Below are positions 27,257 through 36,617 of a DNA stretch of 64,000 nt, one piece after another (position 1 is the first letter of the stretch; each line of letters begins with the position of its first letter). The stretch is taken from NCBI RefSeq assembly GCF_004361915.1, contig NZ_SNWP01000013.1:124001-188000 (forward strand), in the 5' to 3' direction. The stretch is from Sediminibacterium goheungense (GTDB lineage Bacteria; Bacteroidota; Bacteroidia; Chitinophagales; Chitinophagaceae). Made by a program: the position numbers and the translations under genes. The notes below the pieces were generated by a model. It ran no database searches, was not told the origin of the DNA, and was given only the letters and a program-made list of their open reading frames with translations.

Positions 27257-30200
27257 TTATCGAAGTAAAGTAATGTCTCCTTTTTTTGAGACTTTATCGC
27301 CATTGGTAAACTCTATCTGTAAAGTATAATGATATACATCCTGCGGCTGTAAGCGACCTTTATAGGTACCATCCCAACCTTCAGACTGGTTATTCGTTAC
27401 AAATACCTGTGTACCCCATCGGTTATAAATGCGCCAGGTCATTTTACCGATACCATATCCACGTACAAAGATTCTATCATTGGTACCATCTCCATTGGGT
27501 GAGAATGCATTCGGCACAGCGGCTGTTGCATTTACGGTAACACTGATCGACTGACAGGTTGAATCACTACAGCCTGATGCATTATAGGCAATGAGACAGG
27601 CATTATAGGTTCCGGTACGATTGTATAAATGTGAAACCGGTGCATCGGGGTTAGTGGCAAGTGTACTGTCTCCATCGCCGAATAACCATTTGAATGAAAC
27701 CGCACCGGTTGATCCGTTACTGAAACTGATGGGTGTATTGGGCTGTGTTGGATTGGGCGAATAGGTATAGGCTGCAGTTGGACTACCACTCACGGTAATC
27801 GTTTGTCTGGTGGTATCCCGTATATTACAGGTTGCATTGTCTACTGCAATCAAAGTAACTGTATAAGTTCCTGGTGTAGCATACAGATGCGTTGGACTGG
27901 TTGCCGTAGATGTTGAGCCATCACCAAAATCCCAGAAGAATTGTTGTCCGGCCAATGAAGTATTATTGAATACTGCATTGTAAGGTGCACAACCTACAGA
28001 AGGCGTGGTAAATCGCGCAGCTACATTGGGCGCAATACGGATTTGTTGCACAATACTGTCGGCATGGTTACAGTAATTGGTATCGATCAACACCAGTTTT
28101 ACATCATAGGTACCACCTGCAGCATAACTATGTGTTACAATACCCGGGCCTGCAATTCTGCTATTGCCATCGCCAAAATCCCATCGGAAACTCTGATTGG
28201 TAAAAGGTTTTCCGGCAGGCGCAACAGATGTATTGTTAAACTCGAAAACCAGTGATTGACAGGGCGGAATTTTGGTAGCGGTAAAAGATAAAGCGGCTTC
28301 ATCACCACGTACACGCATATTGATATAGGCTGTGTCTGTAAAATTACAGGTAGTAGAATCTACCGCCACCAACATTACCCTGTATAGGCCGATATTATTG
28401 AAGGTATGCGAGATAGAAGGTGTTGTGGTACGCACAGCTGGTGAGCCATCTCCAAAATGCCACCAATAGGCTTTACCCAATGCGAGTGTATCTCTGAAAT
28501 CAACGGTTAAAGGCACACAACCAGCTGTATCACGAGCTACTCCATTAATAGAAGCCTGAAGACCTGCGCCAACGCCTGCCAGATCGAAAGAAAACTTAAT
28601 AGCGAGGAGATTACATCCTCCTCCCGAATTAGAGCCAGCATTTTGATTATTTCGTGACCAAACGCCCGCTGAACCAGTTAATCGACCCGGATCATTAATA
28701 TCACGTGAACAGGAACAAATGGATTGATAAATGGTACCATTCCGATCGAACCTGCTTGTTCCTCCATCTACATGGTCTCCAGTGGAACCCGTACCGGAAT
28801 TAGCACCAAAAAAAGTAGCATACAAAACAGACTGAGCATCTCTTTCAATTACATAAAAATATAAATCCTCTCCGTCTGTTGTTGTCTTAAATTGACCTGA
28901 TCCAGTGGTAATTAAACCCCGTGTTCCTGCAGAAGGCATCCCTGTATTTAAAACACCTCCCCATCCTGAAACATATACATTTTCACATCTGTCTACAAGA
29001 AAAGCTGTAGGAGATATATTTGGCGCGTTGCCTGTTACTGTTCCAAAATTCGTTGAATAAACAAAAGCAGAAAGATCGGGCTGCAGTTTCGCAATAAATT
29101 GTTTGCCTGTGGCCTGATTACCATTGGCATTGATTGGTGCATTTACTACCTGCCAGGGAACGGTTGATGTTCCCATAATATATGGGAACCCCCTTCTATC
29201 AAACTGAATTCCATAAATAAGGTCAGTACCATTGGTAGCAAAATAGCTGGTTTTAAGTATCTGTGATCCATCAGGACTTACAATACTAATGAAGCCATCA
29301 ACAGAACCTCCCTGAAATGTGGGATATAATACACCTGATTTATCTCCAGGCAAATCATTACTAGCAGTTCCTCCGGCTACATAAATATTTCCGTTTAGAG
29401 GATGAGTTGCTAAAACAAAAGCTGCATCATCACCGTTTCCTCCTAAAAAAGAGCTAAACAAAATATTATTCAAATCAGGTGTAAGTTTAATTAATACCCC
29501 ATCCTGAAAACGGGTCGAACTGTTATTACCCCGAGTTGTTTGAAAAGCTCCTGTAGTTACCTGAAAATTAGTTGATTGCGTTGCAGATGCAAGAATCGGA
29601 TTTCCTGCCGCATCTAAAATAATTTCACTTCTTGCGTCATCTCCATAATTTCTTCGGGTTGTTTCTGCTACTCTGGGGTCTGCATAATTTGCTCTGACAT
29701 TTATTCCATCATCCCCGGAACCACCGATTCTTATTGAACTTATGATATCAGTACCGGCTGCATTTAATTTCGTGATAATGATATCGTAAGCACCACCACT
29801 TCCATACAATCCTAATCCTCGTGTAGGAAAAGAACTTCCAGAATTGGATCTTCCAGCTACAAATAAATTGCCTTGTGCATCGGCTACTAAACTGTGCGGC
29901 TGCTCATTTCCAGTACCACCCAGATAAGTTGCATAAATCCTATTAGCACCTGAAGGATCAAATTTTATAATGGCAATATCATAACCACTTACACCATTTT
30001 CATTTATCCCTCCACGAAAACTGGTTTGAAAAGCTCCGTTATTTACAGGAAACTGTCCACCAGGAAATACTATACCTCCCCCATAAAAATTTCCCAGATT
30101 ATCGTAAGTGGCGGTGAATCCCCAGTTATCAGCTGTACTTCCACTATATCCATAAAACACAATCGAAGGATCTACCACCAAAGTAGCATCCTTATTATAA

Positions 30201-30976
30201 TTACCATTCAGTTTAAAGCGTACAATATTTCCTTTTACTTCGAAACTACAGGGTACTTCTGTTCGGGTATTTCTTGATAGCTGATAGGTATAGGGCGCCA
30301 TTTCCTGCACATCCATAACCGATGTTTTGATAACAAGGTTCTGGTCTTTTACTTTTAAACCATCAGCCCCTTCAAAATAAAGATTTACATCATTGACATT
30401 ACCACCCGGATTTATAATCAGGTCATATTTCAAAGTTCCATTCGCCGTATAGTAGCGGATATCGATATTGGGATAAATGTTTTTGAATGTTACAGCCTGG
30501 TATATCTTACAATTGGAGGCCCATTTTGAAGGATCATTCCCCAGTATATAATTATTATAAGTAGCCTGTGCTTTATCGGGAACAACTTCGGCCTTAGGAT
30601 TGGCATTCAGGAATTTTACCTGATAAGCATGCCCACGGAGAATAAGATCGCCGTTTGATGCCTCACCGCCGTCATCTCCCCCTCTTGAAGGATCACCCAC
30701 CGCCGATTTTTTGATAGCTGAACTGGCAGTAGAAGTAATATGTTCATGCGCATGTGGATGCGGATTCAGTTTTGCAAGATCCTGTTCATTGTGCAGCAGT
30801 ACTCTATAACCATCAGCCTGTAATGCCACAGACCCAATACCTGTATTGGCCAGAAACAGGATTTTTTTATCCCATTGTCCCTTGTTCTCTACAAATTCAA
30901 GATAATTCTGTCCATAGGTTATGAGTCCTATCATTAGCAATCCCAATAATCCCGCTATTTTCTTCAGTGCTGCCAA
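27257..30976 (-). CDS. Large T9SS type B cargo with SBBP repeats and PKD domains
   Basis: 1239 aa. The signal peptide (1-22) is followed by YLEFVENKGQWDKKILFLANTG, the N-terminal domain usual before SBBP beta-propeller repeats. The repeats (about 300-600) show units such as YLGGTGNEQPHSLVADAQGN and FLGGNGDDAAFVLA. Four PKD domains follow (about 800-1130), with YWWHFGDGSP, FRWDFGDGN, FFWDFGDGS and FKWLFGDGDS. The C-terminus, VPNAFSPNGDGTNDRIFV ... YNRWGTQVF ... GWDGTYKG ... VYHYTLQIEF, is the gliding-motility-associated type B sorting domain. It is probably attached to the surface by the downstream PorP/SprF protein. The ligand is unknown. Confidence 0.9.
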   Translation of the reverse strand: MAALKKIAGLLGLLMIGLITYGQNYLEFVENKGQWDKKILFLANTGIGSVALQADGYRVLLHNEQDLAKLNPHPHAHEHITSTASSAIKKSAVGDPSRGGDDGGEASNGDLILRGHAYQVKFLNANPKAEVVPDKAQATYNNYILGNDPSKWASNCKIYQAVTFKNIYPNIDIRYYTANGTLKYDLIINPGGNVNDVNLYFEGADGLKVKDQNLVIKTSVMDVQEMAPYTYQLSRNTRTEVPCSFEVKGNIVRFKLNGNYNKDATLVVDPSIVFYGYSGSTADNWGFTATYDNLGNFYGGGIVFPGGQFPVNNGAFQTSFRGGINENGVSGYDIAIIKFDPSGANRIYATYLGGTGNEQPHSLVADAQGNLFVAGRSNSGSSFPTRGLGLYGSGGAYDIIITKLNAAGTDIISSIRIGGSGDDGINVRANYADPRVAETTRRNYGDDARSEIILDAAGNPILASATQSTNFQVTTGAFQTTRGNNSSTRFQDGVLIKLTPDLNNILFSSFLGGNGDDAAFVLATHPLNGNIYVAGGTASNDLPGDKSGVLYPTFQGGSVDGFISIVSPDGSQILKTSYFATNGTDLIYGIQFDRRGFPYIMGTSTVPWQVVNAPINANGNQATGKQFIAKLQPDLSAFVYSTNFGTVTGNAPNISPTAFLVDRCENVYVSGWGGVLNTGMPSAGTRGLITTGSGQFKTTTDGEDLYFYVIERDAQSVLYATFFGANSGTGSTGDHVDGGTSRFDRNGTIYQSICSCSRDINDPGRLTGSAGVWSRNNQNAGSNSGGGCNLLAIKFSFDLAGVGAGLQASINGVARDTAGCVPLTVDFRDTLALGKAYWWHFGDGSPAVRTTTPSISHTFNNIGLYRVMLVAVDSTTCNFTDTAYINMRVRGDEAALSFTATKIPPCQSLVFEFNNTSVAPAGKPFTNQSFRWDFGDGNSRIAGPGIVTHSYAAGGTYDVKLVLIDTNYCNHADSIVQQIRIAPNVAARFTTPSVGCAPYNAVFNNTSLAGQQFFWDFGDGSTSTATSPTHLYATPGTYTVTLIAVDNATCNIRDTTRQTITVSGSPTAAYTYSPNPTQPNTPISFSNGSTGAVSFKWLFGDGDSTLATNPDAPVSHLYNRTGTYNACLIAYNASGCSDSTCQSISVTVNATAAVPNAFSPNGDGTNDRIFVRGYGIGKMTWRIYNRWGTQVFVTNNQSEGWDGTYKGRLQPQDVYHYTLQIEFTNGDKVSKKGDITLLR

Positions 30977-31034
30977 TCCTCAATTTTTTAATAAGTTACT
31001 ACAATATACGTTTCCAGACCTGTTAAAGTTGTCA

Positions 31035-33074
31035 TCAGGAAATCCGACTCCATGCATTTTTACCTTTCTGTGACCTGAGGTAGTTTTTTAACAGCAAATT
31101 CTTTGCCATATCCAGTTCCGGATCCTCTTCACATATTTGCTCAGCGGTTGTTTTGGCGAGTTCAAGTAGTTCTTTATCATTAACAATACTAGCTACTTTA
31201 AAGTTCAGTGCCCCACTCTGTCTGGTACCTGAAATATCCCCGGGACCACGTAATTCAAGGTCTTTCTCTGCTATAGCAAACCCATCATTGGTGGCACACA
31301 TTGTATTGATCCGTTCTTTGCCCTCTTTGCTTACTTTGGCACCCGTTAATAAAATGCAAAAACTTTTCTCACTACCCCTTCCTACCCTGCCACGGAGCTG
31401 ATGCAACTGTGATAAACCAAATTTTTCTGAGCTTTCAATCACCATCACCGTTGCATTGGGCACATTTACCCCTACTTCGATCACCGTTGTACTGACCATA
31501 ATATGGGTATCACCGGTCACAAAGCGTTGCATATTGGTTTCCTTCTGTTCGGGGGGCTGTCTGCCATGCACCATGCTGATCCGGTACCTGGGTTCGGGAA
31601 AGAAACTCTTTACCTGTTCATACCCCTGCATCAGGTCCTCATAACTCAGTTTTTCACTTTCTTCGATAAGGGGATAAATAAAATATGCCTGACGTCCTTT
31701 CTGTATTTCTGTTTTTACAAAATCCATCACACTGGCCCTTGCCCCTTCATTACGGTGAACGGTGGTAATGGGTTGTCTGCCTGGTGGTAATTCATCCATC
31801 ACACTATAATCAAGGTCACCATAGGCGGTCATGGCAAGGGTACGGGGTATGGGTGTGGCCGTCATTACCAGCACATGGGGTGGTATAAGTGATTTCTCCC
31901 ATAATTTGGCCCTTTGTGCCACACCAAAACGGTGTTGCTCATCTACAATCACGAGGCCCAGGTTCTTGAACTGTACCACATCTTCAATAACAGCATGGGT
32001 ACCTACTACAAAATGAATACTATCATCCAGTAACCCTGCCAATATTCTTTTTCTTTCCTTTCCCTTCACCGTTCCGGTAAGAAGGGCTATTTCAACGGGT
32101 ATTTCTTTTAATAAAGCCTTTAACCCATTGTAATGTTGTTGTGCCAGAATTTCTGTGGGCGCCATCAAACAACTCTGGTATCCATTGTCGGCCGCCAGCA
32201 GCATACTTAATAGGGCTACAATGGTTTTTCCACTGCCCACATCGCCCTGCAATAAACGATTCATCTGATGCCCGCGGCCGGTATCTGTTCTTATTTCACG
32301 GATCACTCTCTTCTGCGCACCTGTTAATGAAAAAGGCAGGTGATGATTGTAGAAGTCATTAAACAACTCTCCTACTTTTTCAAACACTACCCCCCTGCTG
32401 CTTTTGTGTCGTTCCAGACGTATGAGATTCAGTCTTACCTGCGCAATAAACAATTCCTCAAACTTCAGCCTTTTCAATGATCTTTCATACGCTACTTGTG
32501 ATACCGGAAAATGAATATTGCAATATGCTTCATAGCGATTGATCAATTGATTTGCTGCAATGACAGCTTCTGGGAGATTTTCGGGTATATCGTCAGGTTT
32601 GAGCTGAGAAAATAACTGATAGGTCAGTTTTCCCAACTGGCGTCCATTCAATCCCCTTGCCTTTAATTTTTCCGTAGCCGGATACACCGGTTCCAGATAT
32701 TCTTTCCCATCTGCTTTTGCAGCAATAAAGGGTTCAATTTCAGGATGCACCATCTGAGGTCGGCCGCTAAAAAAACCGGTGCGGCCAAATACCAGGTATT
32801 TCTGCCCGGGTACCAGATTTTTCTGCACCCAACTGATGCCCTGAAACCAGGTAAGTTCAAGGCTGCCGGTTTCATCTTTCAGATGCGCCACCAATCTTTT
32901 GGCTCTTTTTTCACCCAATATGTCAAACTGCTGCAGCACACCTGCTACCTGAACAAAATCTGTCTGGTAATTGATAGTGCTAATTTTGTTTACCCTTGTT
33001 TTATCAATATGCCTATGCGGGAAATGATCCAACAGGTCGCCAAAACTGAATATCTCCAGTTCCTTACGGAGCAA
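31035..33074 (-). CDS. recG: ATP-dependent DNA helicase RecG (start codon uncertain)
   Basis: 679 aa from a TTG at 33074. Helicase motifs are clear: LLQGDVGSGKT, VDEQHRFGVAQR, VMTATPIPRTLAMT, and QLRGRVGRG in the second RecA domain. RecG remodels stalled replication forks and Holliday junctions. The TTG is almost certainly not the natural start: the frame continues upstream with conserved RecG residues (SSILSTPIEYLKGVGPLRGD, encoded 33134-33075), part of the N-terminal wedge region. No ATG, GTG or TTG is in frame between there and the TAA at 33230-33228. Translation may use a near-cognate codon (ATA or ATC), or the start was lost next to the repeats at 33120 and beyond. Confidence 0.9.
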   Translation of the reverse strand: MLRKELEIFSFGDLLDHFPHRHIDKTRVNKISTINYQTDFVQVAGVLQQFDILGEKRAKRLVAHLKDETGSLELTWFQGISWVQKNLVPGQKYLVFGRTGFFSGRPQMVHPEIEPFIAAKADGKEYLEPVYPATEKLKARGLNGRQLGKLTYQLFSQLKPDDIPENLPEAVIAANQLINRYEAYCNIHFPVSQVAYERSLKRLKFEELFIAQVRLNLIRLERHKSSRGVVFEKVGELFNDFYNHHLPFSLTGAQKRVIREIRTDTGRGHQMNRLLQGDVGSGKTIVALLSMLLAADNGYQSCLMAPTEILAQQHYNGLKALLKEIPVEIALLTGTVKGKERKRILAGLLDDSIHFVVGTHAVIEDVVQFKNLGLVIVDEQHRFGVAQRAKLWEKSLIPPHVLVMTATPIPRTLAMTAYGDLDYSVMDELPPGRQPITTVHRNEGARASVMDFVKTEIQKGRQAYFIYPLIEESEKLSYEDLMQGYEQVKSFFPEPRYRISMVHGRQPPEQKETNMQRFVTGDTHIMVSTTVIEVGVNVPNATVMVIESSEKFGLSQLHQLRGRVGRGSEKSFCILLTGAKVSKEGKERINTMCATNDGFAIAEKDLELRGPGDISGTRQSGALNFKVASIVNDKELLELAKTTAEQICEEDPELDMAKNLLLKNYLRSQKGKNAWSRIS

Positions 33075-33119
33075 ATCGCCCCGCAGCGGACCAACGCCTT
33101 TCAGGTATTCGATGGGGGT

Positions 33120-33370
33120 AGATAATATGGATGATGTTGTATGGATGATGTCGGATGAATTATAGATTTTTTGATCTTTGATTTTTTGATTGGGAAGGAT
33201 CTTGGCTTTTGCACGCGGTCTCCTTCTTTACAAATATCCATCCTGATGCGGATATAGAAAATTCAATCTTCGGAAAGAACGAAACTGGCTATAAGATACA
33301 GGGAACAAGATTTGTTCCCTGTATCCTGATTCTTGCAGCTTGAGGCTTGCTGCTTGCAGCTTATAGCTTC
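33120..33370. repeat. Repeat-rich divergent region between recG and trpS
   Basis: This contains ATGGATGATG units (33128-33158), TTTTTTGAT units (33167-33191) and GCTTGCAGC-type units (33333-33370). A perfect 14-bp hairpin, GATACAGGGAACAA (33295-33308) and TTGTTCCCTGTATC (33312-33325), has a 3-nt loop and no U-run. It has the same style as the other intergenic elements, but this is the only divergent junction with one. The trpS leader carries the hairpin. Confidence 0.6.
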
Positions 33371-33377
33371 TCTTCCT

Positions 33378-33385
33378 TATCTTCG
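33378..33385 (+). promoter_or_regulatory. TATCTTCG box directly upstream of the trpS ATG
   Basis: TATCTTCG differs by one base from TAnnTTTG and ends 4 bp before the trpS start. The same box and spacing (TATCTTCGCGsC-ATG) occur at 59140-59152, upstream of the rRNA methyltransferase. Confidence 0.35.
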
Positions 33386-33389
33386 CGGC

Positions 33390-34400
33390 ATGGAAAAAGA
33401 GGTTGTTTTAAGTGGTATACGCCCTACGGGTTTTTTACACCTGGGTAATTATTTTGGCGCCATGCGCAACTATGTGCGTATGCAGGATGAATTTAACTGC
33501 TATTTTTTTGTAGCCAACTGGCACAGCCTCACCACACACCCTGATACAAAAGAACTGAAAAACAGTGTTCACCGTGTGATTGCAGAGAATGTAGCCTGTG
33601 GTCTTGATCCGGATAAGGTTGCACTCTATGTACAAAGTGATGTACCGGAAATTGCAGAACTTTACCTGTACCTGAATATGATGGCCTATAAAGGTGAACT
33701 GGAAAAAACAGTAACCTTTAAAGAGAAAGTACGCCTGCAGCCGGACAATGTGAATGCAGGCTTATTGACTTATCCGGTTTTACAGGCTGCCGATATTCTG
33801 ATACACCGTGCAGTAAAAGTACCGGTTGGAAAAGATCAGGAACAACACCTTGAAATGGCCCGCAATTATGCGGAAAGATTTAACCATCGCTATGGTGATG
33901 TATTGCCACTACCCTATGCATTTAATTATGGCGGTGAACTGGTAAAAATTTTAAGTCTGGATGGTGTGGGAAAGATGAGCAAGAGCGAGAACCAGATGAA
34001 TACTCTCTATCTCGCAGATGAAGATGAAAGTATTCGTAAAAAAATCATGAAGGCTAAAACAGATCAGGGACCATCAGAACCTCATTCAGTAAAGCCTGAT
34101 TATATCGAAAACCTTTTCACACTGATGAAACTGGTAAGTACGCCTGATACCGTGCAGAAATTTGAAGATGATTTTAATAACAGCAGCACCGGTAATTGTA
34201 TTATTCGTTATGGCGATATGAAAAAACAACTGGCAGAAGATATGATTCGTTTTATTCAGCCGATCCGTGCCAAAGCTGCTGATATTCAGCATAACCATGA
34301 ACTCCTGCAAAAAATCATCCGTCAGGGGGCAGACAAGGCCCGTGCCAGTGCCAGTGAAACATTGAAACTGGTTAGGGCAGCCGTGGGAATGGATTATTGA
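33390..34400 (+). CDS. trpS: Tryptophan-tRNA ligase
   Basis: 336 aa from the ATG at 33390. The class I signature appears as SGIRPTGFLHLGNYFGAM (HIGH variant HLGN), and the second motif as GKMSKSENQ (KMSKS). PVGKDQEQHLEMARNYAERFN is the typical connecting block. The frame is open upstream to 33333, but those residues come from the repeat words and are not family-like. The gene has a long repeat-bearing leader and is followed by another repeat element at its stop. Confidence 0.95.
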   Translation: MEKEVVLSGIRPTGFLHLGNYFGAMRNYVRMQDEFNCYFFVANWHSLTTHPDTKELKNSVHRVIAENVACGLDPDKVALYVQSDVPEIAELYLYLNMMAYKGELEKTVTFKEKVRLQPDNVNAGLLTYPVLQAADILIHRAVKVPVGKDQEQHLEMARNYAERFNHRYGDVLPLPYAFNYGGELVKILSLDGVGKMSKSENQMNTLYLADEDESIRKKIMKAKTDQGPSEPHSVKPDYIENLFTLMKLVSTPDTVQKFEDDFNNSSTGNCIIRYGDMKKQLAEDMIRFIQPIRAKAADIQHNHELLQKIIRQGADKARASASETLKLVRAAVGMDY

Positions 34401-34535
34401 GCTGATAGCATATAGTTCATAGCAAATAGAGTATAGCATTGCGGTGTGGTGGTAACGGCCAGGTTTTATGAAATGAACGATCTACTATAAGCTATGATCC
34501 ATTAGCCATTAGCGATTAGCCATTTGCTCCCTTTT
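34398..34535 (+). repeat. Stop-proximal repeat element after trpS
   Basis: It starts at the trpS TGA and consists of AGCTGATAGC, ATATAGTTCATAGC, AAATAGAGTATAGC, and later CATTAGC, GATTAGC and CATTTGCT words. The left and right parts are imperfect complements, so a long weak hairpin is possible between trpS and the next kinase. Confidence 0.6.
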
Positions 34536-34579
34536 AAAAATCTCATCCTAATTCTCTCAACTTTCGTATTTTCATTTTT

Positions 34580-35215
34580 ATGGCGAAACCCAAGAAACCA
34601 AAACATGTGGCAATTGCCGGTAATATCGGTGCCGGAAAGACCACGCTGACTGAGATGTTGAGTAAACATTATCGCTGGATACCTCAATTTGAGGATGTTG
34701 ACCACAATCCATATTTGATGGATTTTTATGAGGATATGCCCCGATGGAGCTTTAACCTGCAAATCTTTTTTTTGAACAGTCGCCTGAATCAGTTACTGGA
34801 TATCCATCACGGAACAGAAACCGTAATTCAGGACCGTACCATTTATGAAGATGCCAACATCTTCGCCCCCAACCTCCATGAAATGGGCTTGATGAGCAAG
34901 CGCGATTTTGATAATTACTACCAGTTTTTCCAGACGCTTAAAACCATGGTACAACCACCGGATTTATTAATTTATTTAAAAGCCTCTGTACCCACACTCG
35001 TGGCACAGATACAGAAAAGAGGCCGTGAATATGAAGAAAATATCCGTCTCGATTACCTGAAAAGACTGAATGAATACTATAATAAATGGATTGATGGTTA
35101 TAAAGAAGGTCAGTTACTGGTAATCGATTGCGATAAGAATAAATTTGCTGAAAGCGAAGAGCATTTTGGTGAGATCATCAGCAAAGTGGATGGTATGTTG
35201 TTTGGCTTGTTCTAG
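34580..35215 (+). CDS. Deoxynucleoside kinase (second paralogue)
   Basis: 211 aa. P-loop GNIGAGKTTL is at residues 14-23, the DRT motif is VIQDRTIYEDANIF (about 82-95), and the LID is QKRGREYEENIRLDYL. Unlike the paralogue at 17775 it keeps the classical DR motif and has FEDVDHNPYLMDFY in place of EEFADNPFLPKFY. The pair probably divides the purine and pyrimidine deoxynucleosides, or dA and dG, but which is which cannot be decided here. It ends with a terminator-like hairpin at 35250-35299. Confidence 0.88.
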   Translation: MAKPKKPKHVAIAGNIGAGKTTLTEMLSKHYRWIPQFEDVDHNPYLMDFYEDMPRWSFNLQIFFLNSRLNQLLDIHHGTETVIQDRTIYEDANIFAPNLHEMGLMSKRDFDNYYQFFQTLKTMVQPPDLLIYLKASVPTLVAQIQKRGREYEENIRLDYLKRLNEYYNKWIDGYKEGQLLVIDCDKNKFAESEEHFGEIISKVDGMLFGLF

Positions 35216-35249
35216 GCCTGGCTTCTACACCGGATAGCTGGCATTTGTA

Positions 35250-35299
35250 TTGCCACTGAAGACCCAGAATTTTACAATTTTCTGTGCCTTCAGTGGCAA
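35250..35299 (+). terminator. Terminator-like hairpin after the second deoxynucleoside kinase
   Basis: A perfect 12-bp outer stem, TTGCCACTGAAG (35250-35261) and CTTCAGTGGCAA (35288-35299), encloses a second short CAGAA/TTCTG stem. It is followed by CTTTATTTT. The remaining gap to 35483 holds the promoter of the next gene. Confidence 0.6.
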
Positions 35300-35415
35300 C
35301 TTTATTTTCCGAAGTGACATTTGAATCCATTATATCCCTCAGTCTCCCATCCTATTTTAACCTTTCTTTATTCTAACCACACATTGTATAGATTCCCGCA
35401 TTGGTACAAATAAAT

Positions 35416-35447
35416 TTTGCGAAACCAGATAGTTGCATTTATATTTG
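35416..35447 (+). promoter_or_regulatory. Complete Bacteroidota-type promoter (TTTG-N20-TATATTTG)
   Basis: TTTG (35416-35419) and TATATTTG (35440-35447) are separated by 20 bp, the canonical -33/-7 layout, 36 bp upstream of the DUF998-like gene. It is the best-formed promoter in the window. Confidence 0.65.
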
Positions 35448-35483
35448 CAACCGAACGGTTTCTTATCTAAGTAAATTCATGTT

Positions 35484-36128
35484 ATGGAAGCAGTATCATT
35501 CTTATTACTCTTAACAGGCAGTATATCTGTATTATCATTACTGTTATTGCATTTTACCAGCCCTGAATTCGATCCAGGCTGGCGAATGATCAGTGAATAT
35601 GCATTAGGCAAATACAAATGGCTGCTGACGATTTTTTTTGTTTGCTGGGGCACCTGTTCACTCTTGTCAGCTCTGTTATTATGGGCCGAAGTAAGCGGCT
35701 TCTGGTCAACTTTGGGTATTCTCTGCCTCATATTAACAGGTATCGGTGCCATCATGGGAGGTTTATTTGATGTGAAACACAAACTACACGGAATGGCATT
35801 TGGCATCGGCATTCCGTTTATGCCAGCTGGTGCTTTATTGATCAGCTATCATTTGATAAAATCCGAAAGATGGGGCCATGCTCAATTCAGTATACTGGCA
35901 TCTGCGCATGCGATCTGGATATCGGTTGTACTAATGGGCATTACCATGGCACTTCTTTTTTCAGGATTCAGAAAAGCAGGTATTGCTTTTGGTCCTGACA
36001 TAGCACCTCCTGAAAAATTGCCGCCTGGTGTTATTGGCATCAATGGTTATTTCAACCGCTTGCTGGTACTTTGTTATCTAACCTGGCCCATGCTGATGGC
36101 TTATATTTATTGCTGCTACAAAAGCTGA
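35484..36128 (+). CDS. DUF998-like integral membrane protein
   Basis: 214 aa with six hydrophobic segments, such as VSFLLLLTGSISVLSLLLLH near the N-terminus and LLVLCYLTWPMLMAYIYCCY near the C-terminus. After helix 1 comes FDPGWRMISEYALGKYKWL, the typical DUF998 feature (Ser-Glu-Tyr in the first outer loop). Its function is unknown. It has its own promoter and is convergent with the VOC gene. Confidence 0.75.
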   Translation: MEAVSFLLLLTGSISVLSLLLLHFTSPEFDPGWRMISEYALGKYKWLLTIFFVCWGTCSLLSALLLWAEVSGFWSTLGILCLILTGIGAIMGGLFDVKHKLHGMAFGIGIPFMPAGALLISYHLIKSERWGHAQFSILASAHAIWISVVLMGITMALLFSGFRKAGIAFGPDIAPPEKLPPGVIGINGYFNRLLVLCYLTWPMLMAYIYCCYKS

Positions 36129-36140
36129 GTTCGGAGGTAC

Positions 36141-36548
36141 TTATGCTTTAACCGGCTGGTTGGGTTGTAACAGATCCCATAAATTACCATACAAATCTTT
36201 AAAAACAGCCACTGTACCATACGGCGCTGTTTGAGGTTCACGAATAAATTCAATGCCGGCTGCTGTCATCCGTTGATAATCGCGCCAGAAATCATCTGTC
36301 TGCAGAAAAAGAAAAACCCTGCCACCGGTTTGATTACCGATTCTGCTTTCTTGTTCTTCGCTGGATGCTTTGGCGAGTAATATCTGTGTTCCATTTGAAC
36401 CAGGTGGCGCTATCAGCACCCATCTCTTATTTTGTTCCGGCTGAAAACTGTCTTCTACCAATGAAAAACCCAGGCGGTTTACGTAGAATGCGATGGCTTC
36501 ATCATAATCTCTCACTACCAATGCGATATGCAGAATAGACTGTTTCAT
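36141..36548 (-). CDS. VOC-family (glyoxalase/bleomycin resistance-like) protein
   Basis: 135 aa with two beta-alpha-beta-beta-beta units. It starts ILHIALVVRDYDEAIAFYVNRLGFSLVEDS and has the second metal-site Glu in GNLWDLLQP. Candidate ligands are the His in LHIALVV and the Glu in FIREPQTAPYG. Members are small metalloenzymes or binding proteins with very varied substrates. The reaction cannot be inferred here. Confidence 0.85.
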   Translation of the reverse strand: MKQSILHIALVVRDYDEAIAFYVNRLGFSLVEDSFQPEQNKRWVLIAPPGSNGTQILLAKASSEEQESRIGNQTGGRVFLFLQTDDFWRDYQRMTAAGIEFIREPQTAPYGTVAVFKDLYGNLWDLLQPNQPVKA

Positions 36549-36617
36549 ACTGATACGATCGTTTAGAACTAAATTAAGTTAAATATTCCCTGCCCTATTG
36601 TGTGAACCATTAATTTT

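Noticed and set aside
33295..33325. T-box or tryptophan attenuator upstream of trpS
   Set aside because: There is one simple hairpin without a U-run, specifier loop or Trp-rich leader peptide, and it sits among the generic intergenic repeat words.
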